Shown: positions 9,974 to 20,476 of the stretch, in pieces
How positions within the stretch are numbered: the first letter of the stretch is position 1
Layout of the letters: the number at the start of each line of letters is the position of its first letter
Assembly: GCA_946544235.1 (NCBI GenBank)
Contig: CAMNMC010000070.1
Location: 1-64,000, forward strand
Source of the DNA: an uncultured Lachnospiraceae bacterium
GTDB taxonomy: Bacteria; Bacillota; Clostridia; Lachnospirales; Lachnospiraceae
Reading direction: 5' to 3'
DNA length: 64,000 nucleotides
Position numbers and translations under genes: made by a program
The notes under the pieces: model-generated
The model's database searches: none
Told to the model about the DNA's origin: nothing
Seen by the model: the letters and a program-made list of their open reading frames with translations, nothing else

Positions 9974-9983
9974 GATAATTGTG

Positions 9984-10010
9984 TTAGCACTCGAAGCGAG
10001 TGAGTGCTAA
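9984..10010. promoter_or_regulatory. CIRCE operator (HrcA binding site)
   Basis: TTAGCACTC, a 9-nt spacer, and GAGTGCTAA: a perfect match to the canonical CIRCE. HrcA binding here represses groESL and is relieved on heat shock. The spacer GAAGCGAGT itself allows an inner stem CACTCG-AAG-CGAGTG, adding symmetry not required by the consensus. Confidence 0.97.
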
Positions 10011-10036
10011 ATCAAACAAATAGGAGGAATGATAAA

Positions 10037-10321
10037 ATGAAGATTTCACCACTTGGCGACAGAGTTGTTCTTAAGTCAGCAGAAGTTGAAGAAACAACAA
10101 AGTCAGGAATCATACTTACAGGTAATTCAAAGGAGAAGCCTGTTTATTCAGAGGTAGTTGCAGTAGGTCCCGGAGCAGTTGTAGACGGCAAGAAGGTTCC
10201 TATGGAAGTTAAAGTTGGACAGAAGGTTATTTATTCTAAATATGCCGGAACCGAAGTTAAGTTCGGAGATGATGAGTATACCATCGTTAAGCAGGGAGAT
10301 ATACTTGCAGTAGTTGAGTAA
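10037..10321 (+). CDS. groES: Co-chaperonin GroES (Cpn10)
   Basis: 94 aa, the normal length, beginning MKISPLGDRVVLK. Start ATG 10037 is set by AGGAGG 10 nt upstream and by family alignment; the frame extends upstream only through the CIRCE. GroES caps the GroEL chamber and provides the mobile loop (here around EETTKSGIILTG). First gene of the HrcA-controlled operon; groEL follows after 117 nt. Confidence 0.98.
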   Translation: MKISPLGDRVVLKSAEVEETTKSGIILTGNSKEKPVYSEVVAVGPGAVVDGKKVPMEVKVGQKVIYSKYAGTEVKFGDDEYTIVKQGDILAVVE

Positions 10322-10435
10322 ACTTTTGATACATTTTATATATTAAATATTATGATAGGAGTCATGTGAGATAATCACACAATTACCGGTGATCGGTGCA
10401 TGATTCGTATATGTCATATTATAGGAGGAACATAA

Positions 10436-12067
<1,632 letters not shown>

Positions 12068-12258
12068 TCTGCCCGCAAGGTTATCGATTATGATTTTTCT
12101 GCTTGAATTATCATTTTAATCGTATTATTATTATACAGCATAATGTTTTAATGATTCATGATGTGTTTCATTGACTTGAATATAGTAAGTCTTTGATGTA
12201 TTCATCATAACGATATATGAATGAAGAATTTCATATGGTATATACGAGAGGTGATCAG

Positions 12259-12666
12259 GTGGAAAAGAAAATCTTCAAAAAAACTATAGATGGTGAATTG
12301 ATCGAAATAACAGAGGAAGTAGATGCTCCTGAGCAGTTTGCAGGATCGTTCGAAGCCGGAGCAAAAGATGATTCTTCAGAAACAAACGAAGCATCGTCTG
12401 ATGAATCAACGGCAGACGAAAAGCTTTCTGCAGAAATTGATGCTGAGCTTGCTAAACAGCCGGTTACAAAGGATATGAATATCAAATATATCCTCAGCCT
12501 GCATCCGGAAAGCTCAGTGATCCTCATGAGTATCGGCATGGGCTGCATCAGCTGCTTTGCGGCAGAGATGGAGTCTCTTGCAGAAGCGTGTGTAGTTCAT
12601 GGTTTGGATCCTGATGATGTTACAGAATATCTGAATGGTGAACTTGGGCTGCTTCCTGTAGAATAA
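12259..12666 (+). CDS. DUF1858 (redox-disulfide) domain protein with acidic N-terminus
   Basis: 135 aa from GTG 12259, chosen because GAGAGG lies 7 nt upstream; ATG 12217 and 12238 have no ribosome binding site. Residues 1-70 are charged and Ser/Glu-rich. Residues ~72-135 match DUF1858, a small helical domain often linked to hybrid-cluster proteins and with a CxxC motif (here GMGCISCFAAEMESL). A third Cys follows in EACVVHG. The motif suggests redox or metal binding, but no partner oxidoreductase lies nearby. A terminator follows at 12702. Confidence 0.75.
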   Translation: MEKKIFKKTIDGELIEITEEVDAPEQFAGSFEAGAKDDSSETNEASSDESTADEKLSAEIDAELAKQPVTKDMNIKYILSLHPESSVILMSIGMGCISCFAAEMESLAEACVVHGLDPDDVTEYLNGELGLLPVE

Positions 12667-12701
12667 AAAAGTGATATTTTCATCAGAATATGCTATTATT
12701 A

Positions 12702-12731
12702 CAAGGCAGCAGTAATTGCTGCCTTGTTTTT
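12702..12731 (+). terminator. Rho-independent terminator after the DUF1858 gene
   Basis: A 10-bp perfect stem (12702-12711 with 12717-12726), a GTAAT loop and a TTTTT run. Confidence 0.9.
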
Positions 12732-12831
12732 AAATACATGAAAGCTCACTTACTATGATTTGTCAGGATTAAATAAGTTATAATGCTCATATTGTTATGC
12801 TCATTATGCTTACATAAGGAGGAGATAACCA

Positions 12832-13080
12832 ATGTTTAAAACGACCGTTGGAATAGAAGGAATGATGTGCGGTATGTGTGAAGCACATGTTAATGATGCA
12901 ATCAGAAAAGCACTTGATATAAAAAAAGTATCTGCCAATCGTAAGCATAAAAATGCCGAGATTATCTCTGAACAGCCGCTTTCTGAGGAGGATGTCAGGA
13001 AGGCGGTAGAAGAAACAGGATATACAGTTACATCATACAGTAGTGAAGAATATACTAAAAAGGGTTTGTTTTCAAAATGA
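12832..13080 (+). CDS. Heavy-metal-associated (HMA) domain protein, copper-chaperone-like
   Basis: 82 aa. It is a single ferredoxin-like HMA domain with the metal motif GMMCGMCEAH (MxCxxC) near residues 11-17, as in CopZ-type chaperones. No P-type ATPase is nearby, so the recipient is unknown. SD AAGGAGG precedes the ATG. Its stop codon overlaps the start of murI (ATGA), implying coupled translation of two functionally unrelated proteins. Confidence 0.85.
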   Translation: MFKTTVGIEGMMCGMCEAHVNDAIRKALDIKKVSANRKHKNAEIISEQPLSEEDVRKAVEETGYTVTSYSSEEYTKKGLFSK

Positions 13081-13892
13081 AGATAGGACTGCTTGATTCG
13101 GGCACCGGTGGCCTTTCTGTACTACATGAAGCTTTTCATCTGCTTCCTGATGAAGAATATATTTTTTATGCAGATCTGGACCATGTTCCTTACGGGACAA
13201 AGAAGCCTGAAGAAATATTAGCTTATACAACTGAAATAGTAAGATTTCTTATTGACCGGGGTGCAGAGGTTATTATAATTGCCTGCAATACTGCGACGAG
13301 TGTTGCTGTTGAAACTGTAAGAAGGCTTTATGATATTCCTATAATAGGCATGGAGCCTGCCGTAAAGCCTGCTGTAAGTCACAGCCGTAACAGACGTGTC
13401 ATGGTCATGGCTACACCGGTAACGATAAGAGAAAATAAACTTAGGAGCCTGATCGATAAGGTGGATACGGATCATATCTGCGATCTTCTTCCGATGCCAA
13501 AGCTGGTGGAATATGCGGAAAGTGAAGTGTTTGAGTCTCAGGAGGTCTATGATTATCTTGAGGAAAAATTCAGTGGATTTGATCTTTCGGAGTATTCCGA
13601 GCTTGTTCTGGGCTGCACTCATTTTAACTATTTTAAACCATGCTACAGAAGGTTTTTTGGCGCAGATACTGAGTTTATTGACGGAAACGGTGGAACCATA
13701 AGATACCTTGCTTCAAGAATGAATCTTATTCCTGCGATGGATGACAGAAGGGTTTATTTTGATTCACCTGATGATATGCTTGATAAAAGCAACTGTACGT
13801 ATTATGTTTCCGGCAGGAAGGTGACTGATGAGACAACTCTGAGCCACATTATGAGGCTTCATAACAGGCTCGAAGAGGTACGGAAGTTTTAA
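13077..13892 (+). CDS. murI: Glutamate racemase
   Basis: 271 aa, typical length. Converts L- to D-glutamate for peptidoglycan. The N-terminal DSGTGGLSVL, the first catalytic Cys in ACNTATS and the second in LGCTHFNYF are all present. ATG 13077 overlaps the TGA of the HMA gene. No obvious own promoter. Confidence 0.95.
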   Translation: MKIGLLDSGTGGLSVLHEAFHLLPDEEYIFYADLDHVPYGTKKPEEILAYTTEIVRFLIDRGAEVIIIACNTATSVAVETVRRLYDIPIIGMEPAVKPAVSHSRNRRVMVMATPVTIRENKLRSLIDKVDTDHICDLLPMPKLVEYAESEVFESQEVYDYLEEKFSGFDLSEYSELVLGCTHFNYFKPCYRRFFGADTEFIDGNGGTIRYLASRMNLIPAMDDRRVYFDSPDDMLDKSNCTYYVSGRKVTDETTLSHIMRLHNRLEEVRKF

Positions 13893-13999
13893 TTATTTCT
13901 GCTGTATTTGACTAAAACATTGATTTTATTATAATTCCGCATCGGATTATTGTTCTTATAAATATAATATTTTATATTCATTTTACGGAGGATTTATAG

Positions 14000-15049
14000 A
14001 TGGGCAGCTGGGAAGAGAATATAAGGCGCGTTGTACCGTATGTACCGGGAGAACAGCCTTCCGATACTAATATTATCAAATTAAATACAAACGAGAATCC
14101 TTACGGACCTTCACCGAGGGTCAAAGCGATCAGTATGGATATGGATTTTCTGAAGAAATACCCTGATCCACGTGCAGGGCTTCTTGTAGATAAGCTTGCG
14201 GCTTATCATGGTCTTGAGCCTTCTCAGGTTTTTGTCGGCGTCGGATCGGATGATGTTATTGCAATGTCATTTATGACCTTCTTTAATTCAGGTAAACCGG
14301 TGCTGTTCCCTGATATTACTTATTCTTTCTATGATGTGTGGGCAGACATGCTTCGTATCCCTTACGAGAAGAAACCGCTCAATGATGATTTCAGGATAGT
14401 AAAAGAAGACTATATGAATAATGATAATGGGGGTATAATCTTCCCTAATCCGAATGCGCCAACCGGTATACTTGTCGGAGTTGATTTCATTGAGGATATT
14501 GTCAGGGCAAATACTGATTCTGTTGTGATAATTGATGAGGCATATATTGATTTTGGTGGAGAAAGCGCACTTCCACTTATTAATAAATATGAGAATCTCC
14601 TTATAACAAGGACCTTCTCTAAATCCCGTTCAATGGCCGGCCTCAGGATCGGATATGCGATGGGCTCAGCTAAACTCATCAAGTACCTTAATGATGTTAA
14701 ATACTCATTTAATTCATATACAATGAATACACCTTCGATAATACTCGGCTCAGAGGTTATAGATGATGAAGAGTATTTCAGAAACTGTCTGGCTAAGATA
14801 ATTGACACAAGAGATTGGTTTACTGAAAAGCTTACTGAACTCGGCTTTATGGTTCTTCCTTCAAAGTCGAATTTTGTTTTTGCCGCTCCAAAGAGTATAA
14901 GTGCTGAGGAGCTTTTCATGAAGGCGAGAGACAACGGCATATTCTTCAGATACTTTAAGTCTCCGAGGATAGACAGATTCCTCAGGATCACAATAGGCAC
15001 CAGAGAAGAGATGGAAAAGGTTGTTAACTTCCTTGTCAGCGTTTTGTAG
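14000..15049 (+). CDS. hisC: Histidinol-phosphate aminotransferase-like PLP enzyme
   Basis: 349 aa, the size of HisC. Fold-type I aminotransferase with NTNENPYGPSP at the N-terminus, the PNAPTG segment, and the PLP lysine in TRTFSKSRSMAGLRIGY. SD GGAGG sits 8 nt before ATG. No other histidine gene is adjacent, so it could act on histidinol phosphate, on aromatic amino acids, or as a cobalamin-pathway relative. The HisC assignment is the best by motif but not settled by context. Confidence 0.8.
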   Translation: MGSWEENIRRVVPYVPGEQPSDTNIIKLNTNENPYGPSPRVKAISMDMDFLKKYPDPRAGLLVDKLAAYHGLEPSQVFVGVGSDDVIAMSFMTFFNSGKPVLFPDITYSFYDVWADMLRIPYEKKPLNDDFRIVKEDYMNNDNGGIIFPNPNAPTGILVGVDFIEDIVRANTDSVVIIDEAYIDFGGESALPLINKYENLLITRTFSKSRSMAGLRIGYAMGSAKLIKYLNDVKYSFNSYTMNTPSIILGSEVIDDEEYFRNCLAKIIDTRDWFTEKLTELGFMVLPSKSNFVFAAPKSISAEELFMKARDNGIFFRYFKSPRIDRFLRITIGTREEMEKVVNFLVSVL

Positions 15050-15075
15050 CGCTACAAATCTGCAACCTCCGCGAT

Positions 15076-15104
15076 TTGACAAGTTATATTTCGCAAAATA
15101 TAAT
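15076..15104 (+). promoter_or_regulatory. Consensus sigma-A promoter
   Basis: Perfect TTGACA, 17-nt spacer, perfect TATAAT (15099-15104). It leaves a leader of about 125 nt before the DUF5688 start; that leader holds no recognisable riboswitch. Confidence 0.88.
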
Positions 15105-15238
15105 GATATTTGTCCATTAAATAATATTTCATTCATATAGCCTTCGCACAGGGCGGTCTCCCGAATGACTGTTTTAGATCGTGTGTAAATGACTGGCTCA
15201 GAGGCCCGGTCATGATACTAAAAAACGGGAGTGTTAAT

Positions 15239-16135
15239 ATGAATAAAGAAGAAATACGCAGCAGAGTCTGCAAAGAGCTGAGAGATGAACTCGGCAAAAG
15301 ATATGATATCGAGGATATCAGAGTAATATCATATAAAAAGAATAACGGAGTCTTTGTGGAAGGTGTATCGGTTAAACTGAAGGGCTGCAATACCATGCCA
15401 TGTGTTTATTCTGAGCATCTTGACGCCATAAGGACGGAGACGGAGCTTGAGGCGGTTGTTGCAAGGCTTGCCGAAAGGTTTGAAGGAGCCATTGAAAATG
15501 CCTTAAGGGCACAGCTTCCGACGGATATTGATTTCGAAAACTCAAAGGGCAGAATAATACTTTCTCTGATCAATTATGAGATGAACAGGGACAGACTCGA
15601 AAACTGTCCACATATAGTTTTTAATGATCTTGCCGTAACGTTCAGGCTGCTTTTTGATATTGATGATAGTAATGCCAGTACGCTGATAGATGATACGATT
15701 GCTTCCTTCTGGGGAGTCGGAACGGAGGAACTCTGGAATATTGCGATTGAGAACTCGGTTCGTGATCTTCCGGTGTGCATTGAAAAACTTGAAGATGTAC
15801 TTATGAGATTTACCGGAAATGAGGTACTGATGGATCCGGATGAAATAAGTAATCCTTTCTATATAGTAACAAACAGGAGACTGTACTTTGGTGCGGCATC
15901 CATCCTTTATAAGGATGTTCCGGCAGATATTTACGAAAATACCGGCTGTAATTATTATATACTGCCATCGAGTGTGAATGAACTTATCATTGTTCCCGAG
16001 AATGTCTGTGATGATAAGCAGTTCCTGAAGGGTATGGTTGAGAGCGTAAATAAAACATTATATAACAGGACGGATTTTTTGTCGGATTCGGTCTATTACT
16101 ATGACCATGATGAAAAAAGTATCAGTATTGCTTGA
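15239..16135 (+). CDS. DUF5688 family protein
   Basis: 298 aa. Start ATG 15239 is chosen because GGGAG lies 8 nt upstream; an in-frame ATG at 15212 has no such site. The protein is soluble, mixed alpha/beta, with no signal peptide or catalytic motif I can name. Its N-terminal pattern (VSYKKNNG-like segment and LKGCNTMPCVY) and overall length fit the DUF5688 family common in Lachnospiraceae, often in several copies and of unknown function. It is preceded by a perfect consensus promoter, and its stop codon lies inside the -35 box of the next gene's promoter. Confidence 0.65.
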   Translation: MNKEEIRSRVCKELRDELGKRYDIEDIRVISYKKNNGVFVEGVSVKLKGCNTMPCVYSEHLDAIRTETELEAVVARLAERFEGAIENALRAQLPTDIDFENSKGRIILSLINYEMNRDRLENCPHIVFNDLAVTFRLLFDIDDSNASTLIDDTIASFWGVGTEELWNIAIENSVRDLPVCIEKLEDVLMRFTGNEVLMDPDEISNPFYIVTNRRLYFGAASILYKDVPADIYENTGCNYYILPSSVNELIIVPENVCDDKQFLKGMVESVNKTLYNRTDFLSDSVYYYDHDEKSISIA

Positions 16136-16160
16136 CTTTATCCCCTCTGGGTATTAAAAT
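16132..16160 (+). promoter_or_regulatory. Predicted promoter of the cold-shock gene
   Basis: TTGACT (16132-16137), 17-nt spacer, TAAAAT (16155-16160). The -35 overlaps the TGA stop of the preceding gene. Confidence 0.75.
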
Positions 16161-16209
16161 TAATATTTGTCAGAAGTGACATAATTAAAGATTTTTGGAG
16201 GGAATAATA

Positions 16210-16413
16210 ATGGCTAAGGGAACAGTTAAGTGGTTCAATAACCAGAAGGGTTATGGCTTCATTACTGATGAAGAGGGCAAGGATGTATTTGTTCACTTCT
16301 CAGGACTTAACATGGAAGGTTTCAAAACACTTGAGGAGAATCAGGCAGTAGAGTTTGATGTTTCTGACGGAGCTAAGGGACCACAGGCAACTAATGTTAC
16401 GGTAATCAAATAA
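16210..16413 (+). CDS. Cold-shock protein (CspA family)
   Basis: 67 aa, a single OB-fold cold-shock domain. RNP1 (KGYGFIT) and RNP2 (DVFVHFS) are intact. Binds single-stranded RNA/DNA and relieves secondary structure. Start ATG 16210 follows GGAGG; the in-frame TTG at 16195 is not needed. Own promoter and own terminator make it a monocistronic unit. The leader is only ~45 nt, shorter than the long cold-regulated leader of E. coli cspA. Confidence 0.95.
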   Translation: MAKGTVKWFNNQKGYGFITDEEGKDVFVHFSGLNMEGFKTLEENQAVEFDVSDGAKGPQATNVTVIK

Positions 16414-16458
16414 TCTGCTGAAGATATTCAGTATATTTAGATCGTTCACTAGTGAATC

Positions 16459-16485
16459 AAGGAGCTGCATATGCAGCTCCTTTTT
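16459..16485 (+). terminator. Terminator of the cold-shock gene
   Basis: AAGGAGCTGCAT followed directly by its reverse complement (12 bp arms, loop formed by the central bases), then TTTTT. Confidence 0.88.
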
Positions 16486-16545
16486 CTGCTTATGAATTAT
16501 TAACAAAACAGGACTTGTATTTTGTAGAAAACTGACAAAAAAGAT

Positions 16546-16574
16546 TTGACAAACATTATAGCGTTTTATAAAAT
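16546..16574 (+). promoter_or_regulatory. Predicted promoter for the TetR / receiver / rarA genes
   Basis: TTGACA (16546-16551), 17-nt spacer, TAAAAT (16569-16574). Confidence 0.8.
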
Positions 16575-16613
16575 GATAAATAGAAGTATAATGTTTACTT
16601 GGGAGTAAAAACT

Positions 16614-17204
16614 GTGGTTGAGGATTACATTTCAAAGAAAGATAGGATAATATCCACCGCGATAGATATAATCTGTGATTCGGGTCTATCTGCGCTTACA
16701 ACAAGAAATATTGCCCTTAAGGAGAATATGTCCGAGGCTCTTCTCTATAAGTATTATGGAAGTATTGATGAGGTGCTGAAGGACGTTGTTGATTATTATT
16801 TCAAGTTCGACAAGGGTATTCAGGCTACAGTCAGCGCTAAAGAATCCAGCTACATAGATAAGATAAAGGCTTATGTTGATTCTTATTCGAGTTACTATGA
16901 TAACTATTATGCGCTGTCGGTTATTATGCTTCAATACGAGGAACTTCTGCATAATCCTGTAACACGTGATAAGGTGGCAGAGGGTACGCTTGACAGAAGA
17001 GAGTTTCTTACGAAGCTTTTTGAAGGCGCTATAGAGAATAAGGAGATTCAGCCTTACATTCCGCCTGATATACTGTCAATGGTTGTTACAAGTATTATTT
17101 ACCAGCTGACACTCAACAGAAGGTTTGTATTTAAAAAAGAGACATTTCAATCTGAAACGAACAGATTTGTTGATAAAATGATTGAGTTTATTAGGATTCA
17201 CTGA
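16614..17204 (+). CDS. TetR-family transcriptional regulator
   Basis: 196 aa from GTG 16614, favoured by GGGAG 8 nt upstream; a TTG at 16599 is the alternative. The N-terminal helix-turn-helix spans about residues 10-50 (TTRNIALKENMSEALLYKYYGS), typical of TetR. The C-terminal ligand domain is helical with many Tyr residues (YSSYYDNYY). The gene begins a short co-directional run with a lone receiver domain. Its target and ligand are unknown; autoregulation of the promoter at 16546 is plausible but no palindrome is obvious there. Confidence 0.85.
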   Translation: MVEDYISKKDRIISTAIDIICDSGLSALTTRNIALKENMSEALLYKYYGSIDEVLKDVVDYYFKFDKGIQATVSAKESSYIDKIKAYVDSYSSYYDNYYALSVIMLQYEELLHNPVTRDKVAEGTLDRREFLTKLFEGAIENKEIQPYIPPDILSMVVTSIIYQLTLNRRFVFKKETFQSETNRFVDKMIEFIRIH

Positions 17205-17219
17205 TTGGAGGATAACATA

Positions 17220-17612
17220 ATGAAGGTTTTAGTTGCAGAAGATGATATGGCAAGCGGCAAATTTCTGACAAAGCTTCTGGCTAAATATGGTGAGGTTGTA
17301 CTTGCCAGAGATGGTATCGAGGCTGTTGACAACTTTGTGAAGGCTTCAACAAAAGGAGAGAAGTTTGATCTTGTATGTCTTGATATAATGATGCCTAAGA
17401 TCGATGGTTATAAGGCCCTTGAATCAATCAGAAATGCAGAGAGAAAGCTTGGAATACCGAGAATCTCAAGATGCAAGATCATCATGATAAGTGCACTTGA
17501 TGAGGGCTTTGACTCAAACTATGCAAGCGACGATTATGATGAATACATGTGTAAACCTATAGATATCGTCAAGTTTGACAGTTTGATCAGAAAAATGGGA
17601 TTAGTTGACTAA
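17220..17612 (+). CDS. Stand-alone response-regulator receiver domain (CheY-like)
   Basis: 130 aa, a receiver domain only. Acidic pocket in VLVAEDDM, phospho-acceptor Asp in CLDIMMPKIDG, Ser in MISA and Lys in CKPID are all intact, so phosphorylation is expected. No output domain and no histidine kinase nearby. ATG 17220 follows GGAGG; an in-frame TTG at 17205 is not needed. It lies 15 nt after the TetR gene and 3 nt before rarA. Such orphan receivers act by protein contact, as in chemotaxis or phosphorelays. Confidence 0.9.
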   Translation: MKVLVAEDDMASGKFLTKLLAKYGEVVLARDGIEAVDNFVKASTKGEKFDLVCLDIMMPKIDGYKALESIRNAERKLGIPRISRCKIIMISALDEGFDSNYASDDYDEYMCKPIDIVKFDSLIRKMGLVD

Positions 17613-17615
17613 AAA

Positions 17616-18932
17616 ATGGATATATTTGATTTTATGAGAACTGAGAAGAGTAAGGGAGACTGCCCGCTAGCAAGAAGACTCAGACCGAAGACACTCGATG
17701 ATATCGTCGGTCAGGAGCATATTCTCGGCAGGGACAAGCTCCTTTACAGGGCCATAAAGGCCGATAAACTCAGTTCTATTATTTTATATGGACCTCCGGG
17801 TACGGGCAAGACCAGTCTTGCCATGGTAATTGCAAATACGACAAGCGCTGAGTTTAAGGAGATCAATGCCACAACCTCCGGAAAGAAGGATATGGAAGAG
17901 GTTGTTAAGGATGCCAAGGACAGGCTCAGAATGTACGGTAAGAGAACCATACTCTTTGTTGATGAGATTCATCGTTTCAACAAAGCACAGCAGGATTTTC
18001 TCCTTCCGTATGTTGAAGACGGAACGGTCATTCTTATCGGTGCGACCACGGAGAATCCTTATTTTGAAGTGAATAGTGCGCTTCTTTCAAGGTCCAATAT
18101 TTTCGAGCTTAAACCGCTGACAAAGGATAATATAAAGGAGCTTATCAGAAAGGCTGTTTATTCTGAGGACGGTATGGCTTCCTACGATGCAGAGATAACT
18201 GATGAGGCGGTGGATTTTCTTGCCGATATAGCTGAGGGCGATGCCAGACATGCGCTTAATGCTGTTGAACTTGGAGTTCTTTCTACGGAAAGAGATGAGA
18301 AGACCGGGAAGATAGTAATAGACCTTAAGGTGGCTGAAGAGTGTGTTCAGAGGCGTCATATAAGATATGAGAAGGATGGAGATAATCATTATGACATTAT
18401 TTCCGCTTTTATTAAATCAATGAGGGGATCTGATCCGGATGCCGCTGTCTATTATCTGGCAAAGATGATTTATGCCGGTGAGAGCGAGAGATTTATTGCG
18501 AGACGTATCATGATCTGCGCTTCCGAAGATGTCGGCAATGCCGATCCGAACGCTATTGTTGTTGCGGCTGCCTGTGCTCAGGCTGTTGAAAGAGTCGGTT
18601 TCCCTGAGTCGCAGATAATTCTTGCTCATGCTGCGACATATGTTGCGACGGCTCCGAAAAGTAATTCTGTGGTGAATGCCATCGGCTCTGCCATGGAAGC
18701 GGTAAAGAAATACGGTAATGCTCATGTGCCGGATCATCTTAAGGATGCTCATTATCCGGGAGCAAAGGAGCTTGGACATACAGGTTATAAATATGCCCAT
18801 GATTATCCGAATCATTATGTGGATCAGCAATATCTTCCGGATGCACTGGTGGATGAGCAGTTCTATATTCCTTCCGATAACGGATATGAGAAGGAGATAA
18901 GTGAGTGGTTTCAAAAAATTAAGAAACACTAA
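17616..18932 (+). CDS. rarA: Replication-associated recombination protein A (RarA/MgsA AAA+ ATPase)
   Basis: 438 aa, the family's usual size. A clamp-loader-like AAA+ ATPase acting at stalled replication forks. Walker A GPPGTGKTS, Walker B LFVDEIHRFNKAQQD, sensor 1 GATTENPYFE, and the C-terminal tetramerisation part (HYPGAKELGHTGYKYAHDYP) are all present. The start codon is 3 nt after the receiver gene's stop, with no clear ribosome binding site, suggesting translational coupling. Confidence 0.95.
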   Translation: MDIFDFMRTEKSKGDCPLARRLRPKTLDDIVGQEHILGRDKLLYRAIKADKLSSIILYGPPGTGKTSLAMVIANTTSAEFKEINATTSGKKDMEEVVKDAKDRLRMYGKRTILFVDEIHRFNKAQQDFLLPYVEDGTVILIGATTENPYFEVNSALLSRSNIFELKPLTKDNIKELIRKAVYSEDGMASYDAEITDEAVDFLADIAEGDARHALNAVELGVLSTERDEKTGKIVIDLKVAEECVQRRHIRYEKDGDNHYDIISAFIKSMRGSDPDAAVYYLAKMIYAGESERFIARRIMICASEDVGNADPNAIVVAAACAQAVERVGFPESQIILAHAATYVATAPKSNSVVNAIGSAMEAVKKYGNAHVPDHLKDAHYPGAKELGHTGYKYAHDYPNHYVDQQYLPDALVDEQFYIPSDNGYEKEISEWFQKIKKH

Positions 18933-18958
18933 TATTGACAATACGCTGGTGAATAAAT

Positions 18959-19291
18959 ATGAATGATATAGATAATAAGGTTTCTGAAAGTCAATATACT
19001 CGTGGGAGCAGGATACTTGCGATGATAACGGTGATAATAATCGTTGCGCTGTTTATTGCGATGTTCGTTTGTGCAATCATTGGAAGTAAGCTGTATCTTG
19101 GATTTCTGTTTGCGGCAATTATTGTGCCGTGTCTGATTTATGCTATTGTATGGCTTAGAGGAGTTCTGAATAAGGCTTATGGCCGCAAGGTAATTGGTAT
19201 CTCTGCTGAAAATGGCAAGACAGATAACGATGATGCTGAAGGTGTGACTGCAAAAGAAGGTCAGTCCACAGAGGTTAACGATATTAAATAG
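18959..19291 (+). CDS. Small membrane protein with two helices
   Basis: 110 aa. Not recognised. A polar N-terminus, two hydrophobic segments (about residues 20-42 and 46-66), then a charged, probably disordered tail rich in Asp, Glu, Lys and Asn. It follows rarA by 26 nt. The Shine-Dalgarno is weak. No family can be named; the two-helix topology puts both ends on the same side. Confidence 0.65.
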   Translation: MNDIDNKVSESQYTRGSRILAMITVIIIVALFIAMFVCAIIGSKLYLGFLFAAIIVPCLIYAIVWLRGVLNKAYGRKVIGISAENGKTDNDDAEGVTAKEGQSTEVNDIK

Positions 19292-19378
19292 AACGACAGA
19301 TTATGGGTGTCCGATATTACGGATATAATTTGCCGTTTTTTGTTTATGAATAATATTTAATACTGAATAAAAGATTAT

Positions 19379-20278
19379 ATGAAAAAAAGAAATAAGATAT
19401 TTACCGCTGCTTCGTGCTCGGCAGCACTTACTCTTGGTTTTGTGATACTGGAAAGCAGACGTGAACTTGGATCTCTGACTGTAAGAAATGTCAAGATCAG
19501 CTATAATAAGGATACTGATACAAAACCACTGAGAATAGCTTTTTTTGCTGATTATCATGAAGCATGCAAAGGAAAATTGAATAAAAGAATAGCGGATGCT
19601 GTCGGAAATGCATGTCCGGATCTTATAATGATCGGTGGCGATATGCTGAACGGATATGAGATGATGGATGAACTGCCGTCAAACGAGCTGGTCGATCTTT
19701 TGTACAGGATAGCACCTGTAATAATGGCTCCCGGTAATCATGAGAAGAGAGCAGAGCAGAAGGTTTATAAGGATAATGAAATGCTTTATGATAAGTTTAT
19801 GGCCGGTATAGAGGACAAGGTTCATTATCTGAAAAACACCTCGGAGCTTTTTTCAATAAACGGAAAATGGATACGTGTATTTGGATTGGATCTTCCGCTC
19901 GATTATTACAAAAGGAGAGAGAAAAAGACTCTTTCTGCTGATGAAATCATTTCTTATATCGGAAAACCTGAGAAGGATGATTCCGGGATCATAAATCTGC
20001 TTTTGGCACATAATCCGGAGTATTTTGAGTCGTATGCTGAGTGGGGAGCTGATCTTACATTGTCGGGACATTTTCACGGGGGTCTCATAAATATTCCGCT
20101 GATAGGAGGCGTCATATCTCCAAGGCTTAAAATCCTGCCGGAATATACCAAAGGTCTCTATGAGAGCAGGAAATGCCCCGGTAAACTGATGTATCTCTCG
20201 AGCGGTATCGGCCAGCATTCTATAAAGATTAAGGTCAATAACGTGCCTGAGATCGTTATACTTGATCTGGAAATATGA
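19379..20278 (+). CDS. Calcineurin-like metallophosphoesterase, membrane-linked (YaeI-like)
   Basis: 299 aa. An N-terminal hydrophobic segment (about residues 7-24) anchors or exports the protein. Metal-binding motifs appear in order: FADYHEA (D-x-H), MIGGDML, GNHEKR, LLAHNP and GHFHGG. This family includes UDP-2,3-diacylglucosamine pyrophosphatase relatives and other phosphodiesterases; the real substrate is unknown. The Shine-Dalgarno is poor and the start is chosen by the signal-like N-terminus. Confidence 0.85.
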   Translation: MKKRNKIFTAASCSAALTLGFVILESRRELGSLTVRNVKISYNKDTDTKPLRIAFFADYHEACKGKLNKRIADAVGNACPDLIMIGGDMLNGYEMMDELPSNELVDLLYRIAPVIMAPGNHEKRAEQKVYKDNEMLYDKFMAGIEDKVHYLKNTSELFSINGKWIRVFGLDLPLDYYKRREKKTLSADEIISYIGKPEKDDSGIINLLLAHNPEYFESYAEWGADLTLSGHFHGGLINIPLIGGVISPRLKILPEYTKGLYESRKCPGKLMYLSSGIGQHSIKIKVNNVPEIVILDLEI

Positions 20279-20431
20279 TGTCAGAAAATTATATAATGTG
20301 TTATGGATTTGATATATTTCTGAGGCGTATTTATAGTATTTTAAGGGTGAAAACAAAAAGAAACTGTTTTAAAGAATATTACAGCAGGCATGAACAAACG
20401 AAAAAAAGGTTTATATATGGCTGCTGAACAT

Positions 20432-20440
20432 ATGTTATAA
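20432..20440 (+). promoter_or_regulatory. Extended -10 promoter for the GH5 gene
   Basis: TG-T-TATAAT with TATAAT at 20435-20440; no good -35 is seen 17 nt upstream. Confidence 0.5.
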
Positions 20441-20476
20441 TATCAGGGATGAATTATTTTTGGGAGGTTAATGTAA

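Noticed and set aside
20329-20345. GAGGCGTATTT string resembling the palindrome loop core
   Set aside because: No flanking inverted repeat and no CTACAACTGA; probably chance.
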